DNA of 64,000 bases from Hemicentrotus pulcherrimus (taxonomy: Eukaryota; Echinodermata; Echinoidea; Camarodonta; Strongylocentrotidae), in contig BEXV01000106.1 in NCBI GenBank assembly GCA_003118195.1, positions 111,219-175,218 of the forward strand, in the 5' to 3' direction. The notes under the pieces were generated by a model. That model ran no database searches. It had not been told where the DNA came from and saw only the letters and a program-made list of their open reading frames with translations. The position numbers and the translations under genes were made by a program. Position 1 is the stretch's first letter; each line of letters opens with the position of its first letter. Of this stretch, positions 36,554-46,480 are shown piece after piece.

Positions 36554-38437
36554 TCAGACCAATGATTCCATTTCAGGAGGCACATAGTATCTTGATTGTA
36601 AATCATTGCGAACGGTCTTATAGGCTTCATATGCAATCATGGCTGAATGAATGCCATACAGCGAGATAAGGGGCTCTAGAAGAACACCAATGACCATGCC
36701 TTGGGTATGTCCGTAAAATGTTGTCAGCTCTATCCACGAGGCAATTTCCAAACTATCAATCGCCCACTGAGTTGCATTCAGCATACCGGTGTAGATCAGG
36801 CAAATAAGCGTCCATTTCGCTTGATCAGTACCAACAATCACCTGCCGCTGAACGACAACTAAGAAGGATGTCATGACCCATGCTGAGTACGATTGGAAGA
36901 TGGAGAATATTCCAGTGTAGCAAGCAAGAACTGTGTCCTCACGAGGTCGGGAGATTCCTGCAAGGATGCCTACTGCGCTGACAAAGCGGAATATGTTCAA
37001 TGTGAAAATACCAACACAGCTCATCAAGATAACGCGGTCGTGCTCTCCTACTAAACCCGATACAAGAGATACAGTGTATCTCGGACGGAAAGACTTGGCA
37101 CTGTCAGTCAGGAATATACGATAGTGGTACATCACCAGCAATGGCATATGAAATGCAATATGCAAGAACCATTTTAGATACGTTAGAGTAATTTCGGTTG
37201 AAAGAAGTGATTCCTGTAATCCCAAGCTGGAATATTCAAAAACTTGGCGCAAGGAAAAATAAGTTATGCCTATAAATAAATAGAATGCCACTGTTAAAGT
37301 GATGTTAAGTGGGGGTATTTGGCATTCGCCTTTTTTTCGGTCTTTTGATTTTGGCACAAGCCTTCGTCTTTCTTCTTTAGATGATCCCATCAAAATGAAC
37401 TTCAACTTTCTACAGCGAAAGATATTTTTCAGCCAACCACCGATCGTTCCCCACCATGGTCCAACATAGGTTGGACCGAGACTCTGAAATTGTGAGATGC
37501 TTTGAGACGTCTTCAGAAGAGCTTCTGGAAGTGTAGAGTACCACATCTGCCACATTATTGCAGCAGCAATAATGGCACATTCAGCGTAGAAAGGAGTCAG
37601 AGTAACCACATGTCGTTTTCTAAAATGTCCGAAGTTTCCAGGAAGGACACAAGGAAAATCCGACTGCACGTATTATGAAGACGCCAATTCGCCTAAGGGA
37701 TATAATATATGGTCGGCAGCGCTCCAGAAACAACCTGCGGACAATCCTGCTAGGGGAAAAGTAAACTTTTGTCTGTCGACGAAAGCTGCATCATAGTAGT
37801 TCCTGAAGAATAAGATCCCAAACAATATCATAGTGGCGAATGTGAAATCTAACAACACTTGTACTACAAGGACAACATTGGTTACTACAGAATTGTCAAA
37901 CGTTATAAGGCACACGATGTTAGCAATGAGTGGTATGGGAATGTTGATCCCGGCAATTGTGCCAAAAATGTAGAAGGTGTTCAGCAGAGACATGTGTGGT
38001 TTGTGGTACAGTGGAATTACTTCTCTGTAAGGATTCGCCCTCCTATCCGGAGAAGACGACAGAGGTGAAAGTATATTTTTCAGTTCGGCCTCATCATCTT
38101 CATTGTAATCCGTAAGGTGCGGTAGATGGCCTACGGCATGGGCACAATGTCGGCATCTCAATGGCCAAAAGACTTCCTGCTTCCTATGAAAACTGTCTCT
38201 CTTTTGAACAACATACCACACAAATATTCCTAAGAATATCAGGACGACTGTGAGACAGGATCGAGAGATAACGTAGGTTAAATTCCCGCTCGGCGAATCT
38301 TTGTCGTTTACTTCAAACGGTATGTTTGGAATGACGGCGGCGCATATTCCCAAACTAAGCATAAAGCACAGTAGCAAGGTACTTTGGAAGAGAGACCGTT
38401 TTACACCGGCATTTACCTGCTTAGAATTACACTCCAT
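36554..38437 (-). pseudogene. Otopetrin-like proton channel, intronless, with one in-frame TAA
   Basis: Multi-pass membrane protein resembling the otopetrin family, whose studied members are proton-selective channels. The frame starts at 38437 (G at -3 and +4 around the ATG), runs 254 codons to a TAA at 37673-37675, then continues in the same frame for 372 more codons to a TGA at 36554: about 627 codons in all, in the usual otopetrin size range. Hydrophobic segments lie near residues 17-37, 55-77, 150-178, 185-210 and 224-245 before the stop, and 282-302, 378-398, 416-438, 467-494, 504-529, 542-563 and 579-604 after it. Family-like signatures are FYAECAIIAAAIMWQMW just after the stop (otopetrins have a similar E-Y/C-x-L/I-I-A-A-A helix), QWAIDSLEI, and EPLISLYGIHSA near the C-terminus (compare the otopetrin PLxIFYRFHS region). 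No frameshift and no other stop is present. There is no intron, unlike vertebrate OTOP genes, so a retrocopy or intron loss is possible; an A9 tract (minus strand) lies about 75 nt past the stop codon. Family call fairly sure; functional status uncertain. Confidence 0.8.
37673..37675 (-). other. In-frame TAA splitting the otopetrin-like frame
   Basis: The codons read ...GAA TTG GCG TCT TCA TAA TAC GTG CAG TCG... The stop sits in the hydrophilic loop between the N-terminal and C-terminal membrane halves. The next base is T and the following codon TAC, not the C-rich contexts known for efficient readthrough. I looked for a mini-intron that would remove it: the only nearby pair (GTTGTT to TACGTGCAG, about 71 nt) would break the frame and has no pyrimidine tract. 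The first ATG after it lies inside the next membrane helix, so separate translation of the second half from ATG is unlikely. Confidence 0.9.
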
Positions 38438-38589
38438 TTCTTGTATTTCTTGCGGAGTTAATACTTGGAGTAAGTTCGTCGTTCAGTTTCTCTTCTCCTT
38501 TACTCGATAACAACAAATGTATGAAGTACATGAACGAACATGAGGTGACTGGAAAATAGTACATCGGAGCTTCTGTTCAACCCAATTTT

Positions 38590-38789
38590 CGAAACTAACT
38601 GCTTGTGATTTTATGATCAGAAGCTAACGCTTATGCTTTGTTATTTGAAATGGAATAGGTAATTGAAACAAACATAACGTTTCATTTGATGATAAAAAAA
38701 GATGAATGTTATCCCTAATAGAGGTTGTTCAACGGAAATGTCTATATTCAATGAAATAGTGACGTACAAGTACAAATATGCTTCTATAC
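38590..38789 (+). repeat. Diverged repeat upstream of the otopetrin-like gene
   Basis: The first part (about 38590-38735) aligns with 41175-41374: AGAAGCTNA, GTAATTGA, TTGATGATAAAAA, CCCTAATARAGGTTGT in the same order. The second part (38730-38789) aligns with 34181-34240. It starts about 150 bp before the start codon, so promoter sequence may derive from it. The element type is unknown. Confidence 0.55.
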
Positions 38790-39287
38790 TTTAAACGAGT
38801 GAACAGAGTAGCAGAGCTTCTATAACACATCCAATATTTCACGGTAATTTTGTAAAATGTAAATCATCGAAAACGACCTTTAATATGAAAGAAGCCTTCC
38901 TATTTCAGCAATTAATAAATAATAGAAATTACTATCTAAACATCAAATTACATTACTATGGCGTAGATATATTTTAAAAAACAAAAACCTGAGATAATAA
39001 TCAGGCCGATCACTTAAAAATTCCGATCACCTGTCTACAAATCAAATAATAAATTACTATTATCTTAAAGGAATTTATGTCCTCCAACAATTTCCCCCTT
39101 GAAAATCGTTTGACTCGAATATTTCTTTATAAACAATACTATTTCGTCAGTACGCAGTGAACGGTCTCTCCTTCTATTGATTTAAACAGAATCAGATCCT
39201 CTCATCTGTATACTTTTCACTTTTCTTCTTAAACATGTACCTATCTTCAATATATATTTTGTGAATTAAGCTCTATCGTGGGGGTAT

Positions 39288-41171
39288 AATTAGGTGATAC
39301 GTAACGAAGTCTACGTATCACCTTTTGATTTCGTCAAGATTTGTATTATTATTCCTATTATTCCTATTATTCTTATTATTCTTCCTCAGTTTTGTTCGCA
39401 GAATATCTCAAGATTGAATGAAGCCATTGTCATGAAACTTATAATGATGATAGATCTTAGTCTAACTTAGAACTGCATGACTTTTCAAAGACTCAAAATT
39501 ATCGTGACGTCATCCAGGCGCCATTTTGTGAAAATCAACTTATGATCATATCTTCATAACGGAAAGTAATTTTTCATTCATATTTATCATGAATAAGATC
39601 AATATCCGTCCGGTCAATTTCAGGTAAAAAAAAAAAACGTGCGCAAATGCGCGCGTGCGCGTTCTTCCGCGCGTTTACGTGCGCGCAAAAATTTAAAATG
39701 CTCCAAATCATTCTAAAAAATTGTTGCATACGTTTCAAGCCATATGGAGCATATGACAAAAAATCACACAAACGCGCATGCGCGCGCGTTTTTTGCGCGT
39801 TCTGGAATTTCGCAACATAATCGGCAAATTTTCTCTGTCATCGGGTTGGGCACATTTTCCAAGCATTTTGATACCACGTTCATCTCTTTATCACTTTTAA
39901 TAACGGAATGAGCGTCCGTTCAAGATAAATATCCATGCGCGCGAGCTCATGTATTACATAGTATATATGGGCACAAAACATGCCTATAATAAGTCCATTG
40001 GGATGAATAAGGACTGCAAAGTTGTTTTCATAAGTTGATAGAATATGAGTCGGAGATATGATATCATATCTCATTAGGCCATTAAATACATCTTGACGTC
40101 ATCATAAGTGCCTTGGAAGTCAAAATACAAAATTGCATATTATGACGTCAATATATTTATGGAAAATTTAGTGTTAATCCTCATAATATTGACTGATCTT
40201 CTTCCACATTGCGGTTTTTTGTAGCTGAGGCAATTGCCTACAAGATCAATACACACTGCTTTTTATTTCATTGACGTCATCATAGTTCATAATTCAATTA
40301 AAGGCCACATGTCAGAATTTTCTCAATTTGCGTGTTATGTCTATGGAAGGTGAATTTCGTTCACATCATGAATCTACATTACATTGATCTTTGAGCACTA
40401 TCTAGCTTATTTGTGCTCTGTGTTCTCCCAAATTTTGCTACGGCGTAGCTATGAAAATTATCTATAAGAATGACGAACATCATTTATCATTTTGATGACA
40501 TCATAGTGAAAATTTCAATTAAAGTCGACATTTTCTTAGTTTGCGTGTTTGGCGACTTTTTCTGAGATCCTGATTCTACAAATCTCTATCAAATACCTGA
40601 AGAGGGCGCTATACTACTCTTAATCATGGTTACCAGGGAATTTCAGTATAAACTTTTACATAACATCATATTTTGTAATGATAAACTTTTTTTTTTTTTA
40701 ATTAACACAGTCAAATGTATGTTACTTTTGTATAAAAGAGGTAGAAACGTATCGTCTTATCTTCTTTAAATGTTCTGAAATGTTCTGAAGGGTCCAGAAT
40801 ATGGAATGAGGTGGGAAACAATTTAAAGATGTGTCAGTTTCTTAATACGCAATGGATTGATGTGTTACTTGACTTCATTTTCTGCCCCTCTCCCTTTTTT
40901 GGCCTGTCTTTGCATCTATCTATATCTCTCTATCTACTCTTTCACCCTCTCCCCTCTCTCTCTACTCTTTCACCCTCTTCCTCTCTCTATCTTTCTCTCT
41001 TGCCTTGCCTCCCTCTTATTATATTGCTCTGTCTCCCTCTGCCCTACACAGATGAAAATTGACACATGGATATAGACCATAATGAGAGTAGTATTTTATA
41101 ACGAAATATGAAATCGTGAAAATGCGTTCTTTATTATGTTACACATGAGCATAATTACGTATCACCTAATT
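39288..41171. mobile_element. 1.88-kb element with terminal inverted repeats, no transposase
   Basis: AATTAGGTGATACGTAA at 39288-39304 is repeated inverted at 41155-41171. Because AATT is itself palindromic, it could be the outermost TIR bases or a 4-bp target duplication. At the left end the core AGGTGATACGTA (39292-39303) is followed 8 nt later by its own inverse (39312-39323), making a terminal hairpin. The interior has CpG-rich alternating tracts, four perfect TGACGTCA palindromes, and a diverged direct repeat (about 40270-40390 against 40490-40590). No long frame exists, so it is nonautonomous. It begins about 0.85 kb upstream of the otopetrin-like start codon. Confidence 0.65.
39640..39802. 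repeat. CG/GC alternating clusters inside the 39.3-41.2 kb element
   Basis: Two CpG-dense clusters (about 39640-39690 and 39768-39802, for example GCGCGCGTGCGCG and GCGCATGCGCGCGCG) stand in AT-rich DNA. Such alternating runs favour Z-DNA. CpG retention suggests no germline methylation or a young age. Confidence 0.7.
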
Positions 41172-41174
41172 CAT

Positions 41175-41374
41175 CAAAGTGACAAATTAAAGTCTAATTG
41201 TTTTTAAGATCATGACAAGAAGCTGATGCATATTCTTTGCTATTTAAAAAGAAACAAGTAATTGATAAAAACATTACTTGTAACTTGATGATAAAAATGA
41301 CACCTGATGATTTATAGCCCTAATAAAGGTTGTACATGACACCTGATGATTTATAGCCCTAATAAAGGTTGTAC
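41175..41374 (+). repeat. Diverged repeat with recent 39-bp tandem duplication
   Basis: It aligns with 38590-38735. Inside it, a 39-bp unit beginning ATGACACCTGATGATTTATA is present twice without a mismatch (41297-41335 and 41336-41374), so that duplication is recent or conserved. It lies immediately beyond the right end of the 39288-41171 element. Confidence 0.65.
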
Positions 41375-41517
41375 GGCGAAACCGAAACACACACAAACAA
41401 CGTGTTCAGCATCATCATGTGAACAATGGATTCATATAATTACAACTTTTTCATGAATGTGGATTGAAGATATATAGGCCTAAGGGATTTAGTTTTCTTT
41501 CTTTTTTTTAAATTCAC

Positions 41518-41518
<1 letters not shown>

Positions 41519-41550
<32 letters not shown>

Positions 41551-41590
41551 TTATACTGCGCTTTTCCCATACGACCCAAAGCCTTTACAG
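41519..41590 (-). mobile_element. Probable SINE/LINE 3' end with (ATT)n-type tail
   Basis: Read on the minus strand, GGGAAAAGCGCAGTATAAGT runs into a pure (ATA/ATT)n tract (41519-41549). The arrangement is similar to the GTGCTATACAAG...(ATT)n end of the SINE at 22.1 kb. No tRNA-like head was found upstream on the minus strand, so only a 3' fragment is claimed. Confidence 0.4.
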
Positions 41591-42118
41591 TAAATGAAAA
41601 CTACACATTATAATACATGTGATTGAAAAAAACAATTTTACAACTTCAAACTGCAAAAGAAGATTTTTTTTCAAGGGAATTCTGAATGTAATAATTGGGG
41701 TAATTCGGATCCTACTACTCGTTTAGTGGTCCTGGGTCCATAATCACCTTTTACAATTTAGACCCAACTAGGACCTTTGTTAAACCTGATTTTTGACAAA
41801 AGCCTTATCCATTCGCCGGGTTTGAATTTAGAAATAATAATATTCAAATACTAGTAGGGTATTTTAACTATAACTGTACGGGGTCGGGGGGGGGGGCACT
41901 CCACATATTCGAAGGTGGCGCCCAAACCGCTTGGAATTGTCGTTTCATGACTTTGTTCACTTAAGTCGTACGCACATTTTGCATACGTAATTAGGCCATA
42001 ACAACACAAATTCAGCAACTAATTATACCTTCTTGTTCCTTACGTGAAAATCTACAAACACGCACAGATTTTATGGGGGAGGGGTATTAGCGAGCCCCCG
42101 GTTAAAATATCCCCCCCG

Positions 42119-42155
<37 letters not shown>

Positions 42156-44711
42156 CGCACACACACACACAACCCCACCTTCGATCTCAAAACTTGTTCG
42201 CTAGTTGTCTTCTTCGTATACAGCATCACCACTATACAGGGTTTATCATGGGCCAGGTAATATGCAATTAACATCGTTATTTCACTAATATGTTTTTGTT
42301 TAAATCACCGCTGGAAACATCTAGATGCGTCTCGATAATAACCAACCATGTCTTAATTAACAAGCGTACTTCGCACTCGCCCTTGTTAGACATACGGCAT
42401 GATTTGGCACTTCTTAATTTCTAAGAAATCGATAAGTGGAATGAGTTTTATCGAAAAAGAAAGAAATAAGAATAACGTATCCCGTGCTGGTTTAACCTTT
42501 CAAAAACTATCAAATCACATAAATAAGTATTTGAAGCAAGCGGAAATTAGCGAATTAGAAACTCATTCAATTATTCGGTTGACCTTTCGTGTGGAGGAAC
42601 ACCCTATAAAATTGGAAGTTTTGTGTGTAATGTTGTTTCCTCTTTGCAATTATTGTACATATTTTGTTCTGTTTTGAGACTTTAATAATATTTTGGAAGA
42701 GTAGTATTACAGTTGTCACTCTAATCTGTACTATAATAATGTATCAAATAATAATCCCGAACTTGTTCTTGGAGTGTCCATGGCTAAACAAGTGAAACAA
42801 ATTCTATGTCATTTATATGGCTGAAATGACAATAACTCTTGTAATATTACGCTGGGCATCACATGGGATTCACTTTCGAGTAGTATTGTCGTTTTAAATG
42901 GAATCTAATATTCCGGGATATCAAGGATTAGAGTTGGAGTATTATACATACAGCATATTAAACAGTATAAAAAACATGCCTCATCATTATTCTCTTGATT
43001 TTGTTTTTTTCTCATACATCGTTGAACGAATATTCGAACGTAATCTTGTTACGGCTGCCAATGAACAGATGAAAGATTCTATTGCCTTCAAACTGCTCTG
43101 GAATTGCCGTGATGATCGAATATTCATGTGGTTTCTCTAGTCTGTGTAGAAATGCTTGATGAAACCACGAGTGTTTATCAGAAGAAGTCGAAAGATTCAA
43201 GCGGAAAATAAAATGCAGCACGGGAAGAAATTTTCTGCTTGAAGATCGCCTAAAGTGCTAATACAAAACCTAAATGCACTTTGAAAATTCCCGCGCAGGA
43301 ATCACAAGTCTCCGACATCGGAGGCAATGACTTTGACAAAGGGAGAAAACAAATCGACATCACTAATAAATCGAAGATAATCTACAGCGTTGGTTTTTGC
43401 GGTGTAGTAACTAGTTTGAATAAAGTACTGTTTTCCATTAAACATCCTGTCACATTGCCGTGTTAGCATACATATCAAAACAGCCCCTGTAAAAGGCCAA
43501 AATAACAGAAAGCATAACTTGTATATCAATATAAAATAAACAAATGCCGTAGTTTACATTATTCGAGCAACACTTCCCTACGTTCACCTCCCCCTCGTAA
43601 TTTCTATGACGCCATGCCATCAACTCTCGATTTGGTTGATTTACGACAATTTTGATGAGAATAAGCATTTTGCCCCCTCATTTCTCTTCGAATAATGATT
43701 TGACTGCTGCTCGGCAAGAGCGTGTGTTTATGCATGAAGGTAAGTTATTGTGATGTTTAGAATCCAGAATAAACGATGAAGTGTACCGAATAGAGTCTTG
43801 ACCATACAGATTCCCTCAGCGGCAGTATGACGGATGACAAAGCTGGGATAAATCGCTGTGACTGGGCCTATAATCAGACGAAAATTGACAACTTTCTGTC
43901 GTGAATTATTGAGAAAAGACATATATTAAAAAAGGATTGAAAGAGTAGGGGGTACGAGAAATTAAAAAGAGAATTTCAGCTTCCGATCAGGGTGTCATCA
44001 GATCATTTTGAATGGAAAGATAGAGAGAGTAAGTAGCTAATATCTTACAATTGCCGACAAAACATTGAAAACATACTACTTTATGATGGCAACATTGAAG
44101 GGGTTTCAAGGTCATGCCCTATTTATTATATCCATGAAAACGAAATCAGTAAAATTTAATTTATTCTCACCAGAAAAGAAGTATACTTCAAATATAGACG
44201 AGCTTTTCACAATCCCGAACGATTTGCCCGAGAAAGAAGTACAGATATCCTTTGATTTTTATGACAGGAAGTAAAATGCCAGTAGTGGGACTACGACTAT
44301 AAACTGTTTCATAAATGAGGACATAGTGTTTTACAAAAATACACTTGTCTAGGGTCAAATTGGTTTTGAATCTGAGAACTTCTGGTTACGAGACCACTAC
44401 TCCAAGCCATTATGGCTCTTCTTCATTTTTTTGTATTTGAGGAGAGGACGCTCGAAAAAAATATCCATATCTTTCAACGTTGTACTAATTGAAAGAGACA
44501 TTCCATTGATACGTTATACCAAAACATAATAATCAGATGCTGATAGATTAATATCTTCATTTGTTATCGGTTCGCTATTAGTGACGAAGAATAAACTAAA
44601 TGATAGGTGCGATAAAATGGGGAACAGTATGATGTGACGAACCATGGACGATCAAGTGATTATAAAAAGCGAAAGCTTTACAAGAATAGACTTCAAGTCT
44701 ATGCAAATGGG
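41591..44711. other. Anonymous DNA with simple repeats
   Basis: It contains a G-run near 41890 and the AC repeat. Frames at 42399-42677 and 42898-43140 lack recognisable domains. Confidence 0.5.
42121..42172 (+). repeat. (AC)n microsatellite
   Basis: About 26 AC units with AA and GC interruptions, preceded by C7. Confidence 0.95.
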
Positions 44712-45500
44712 AGAAATATAATATAATATAATATAATGGAATGGAATAGAATAGAATAGAATAGAATGGAATAGAATAGAATAGAATAGAATAGAAGTAT
44801 GTTACTTTTGTATAANNNNNNNNNNNNNNNNNNNNNNNNNNNNNNNNNNNNNNNNNNNNNNNNNNNNNNNNNNNNNNNNNNNNNNNNNNNNNNNNNNNNN
44901 NNNNNNNNNNNNNNNNNNNNNNNNNNNNNNNNNNNNNNNNNNNNNNNNNNNNNNNNNNNNNNNNNNNNNNNNNNNNNNNNNNNNNNNNNNNNNNNNNNNN
45001 NNNNNNNNNNNNNNNNNNNNNNNNNNNNNNNNNNNNNNNNNNNNNNNNNNNNNNNNNNNNNNNNNNNNNNNNNNNNNNNNNNNNNNNNNNNNNNNNNNNN
45101 NNNNNNNNNNNNNNNNNNNNNNNNNNNNNNNNNNNNNNNNNNNNNNNNNNNNNNNNNNNNNNNNNNNNNNNNNNNNNNNNNNNNNNNNNNNNNNNNNNNN
45201 NNNNNNNNNNNNNNNNNNNNNNNNNNNNNNNNNNNNNNNNNNNNNNNNNNNNNNNNNNNNNNNNNNNNNNNNNNNNNNNNNNNNNNNNNNNNNNNNNNNN
45301 NNNNNNNNNNNNNNNNNNNNNNNNNNNNNNNNNNNNNNNNNNNNNNNNNNNNNNNNNNNNNNNNNNNNNNNNNNNNNNNNNNNNNNNNNNNNNNNNNNNN
45401 NNNNNNNNNNNNNNNNNNNNNNNNGAATAGAATAGAATTGAATTGAATAGAATAAGATAGAATATAATATGATTGAATGGAATATAATGAAATAGAATGG
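44712..45500. repeat. GAATA-type pentamer satellite interrupted by a gap
   Basis: Left of the gap (44712-44796) the sequence runs from (ATAAT)n into (GAATA)n with GGAAT variants. Right of it (45425-45500) the same (GAATA)n pattern continues and decays. The 609-bp N run at 44816-45424 is therefore probably mostly this array, except that 44797-44815 is non-repetitive. Confidence 0.85.
44816..45424. other. Assembly gap (609 N)
   Basis: A run of N's within the pentamer array. Open frames across it are artefacts. Confidence 0.99.
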
Positions 45501-46013
45501 AAATGAAAGAACACGTCAATGAGAACGCCGTTATGTAAAGGCTCTGATGAGAGGGAAGAATGATATGTCTTAGTGCTGTCATACTCATAAAGATAAATAT
45601 TTCTATATGTATAATACGTCATTTAATGTTTATCCATCAAACTGTGAACAACTTTTTTTTTCCTGTAGTCTATGCCCGTGTCAATCATACTATTATTGTG
45701 TTTATCAACTACAACAAAATAGAAATTACTCAAAATTGACTTATACACACATATCTTAATACAATGATTAGTCTAATCAAAATGCTATACTTTATTTATG
45801 ATTAATGGTTATACAAAAATCTTTATGATACTTCCAATATATTTCAACAAAAATCCAGAAAGGTGTAAGATGTTGATGATGGAAAGCTGCACCGATTTCA
45901 TAAGCCTTTGTCGTTGTTTTTTTTTCATTTGATGAGAGATAGGATGATACGGTAAAACAAGACAATCCCTCTTATATCTTTCGTTTTTTACGAAAAAGTA
46001 GAAGGAGAAAGGA

Positions 46014-46155
46014 AGGGAGAGAGAGAGAGAGAGAAAGAAAGATAGAGAGACGAGGAAACAAAGAGAAATAGAAATAGAAATAGAGAGATAGATACAGAGA
46101 GAGAGAGAGAGAGAGAGAAGGGGAAGAGAGAGATACAGAGAGAGAGACACAGAGG
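46014..46155 (+). repeat. (GA)n/(GAAATA)n tract
   Basis: GA repeats with GAAATA units in the middle. The minus-strand frames over it are Ser/Leu repeats. Confidence 0.92.
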
Positions 46156-46370
46156 AAGATGGGGGTAAACGTTTGGTGCATTTAAAACCACATTGAAACT
46201 CAACATGTTCATATCTAAGGTAGATGCATACAGCAGCTTTACTAACATCATCTTTTAAAAATGATTTTAGATTGTATACCTACAGCCAAACCTACGCTAA
46301 ATCGCCCGATTCGTGGCTACTGGGGCCTTTGTCATGTTTGCTCGGTCTGTTGTCGTTCTCGTTGGTTCGG

Positions 46371-46480
46371 AGGTTGGAAGTAAGAGAGACAGAGATAAAG
46401 ATAGACACAGAGAGAGAGAGAGAGAGAGAAAGAGAGAGGGGCTTTATTTTAAGACAGAGAGAGAGGAAGAGAGAAAAAGA
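46371..46480 (+). repeat. (GA)n tract
   Basis: AGAGAGAC/GA repeats, second purine array within 250 bp of the previous one. Confidence 0.9.

Noticed and set aside
37670..37690. Selenocysteine or alternative-code explanation for the otopetrin stop
   Set aside because: The codon is TAA, not TGA, and other frames and stop usage give no sign of a variant nuclear code.
44340..44420. Minus-strand tRNA-like segment (GGAGTAGTGGTCTCGTAACC ... CAGATTCAAAACC)
   Set aside because: Resembles A and B boxes but the arms do not pair; at best an old SINE head, with no body or tail found.
44596..45622. 300-codon frames across the second gap
   Set aside because: Open only because N's are not stops; the flanks are pentamer repeat.
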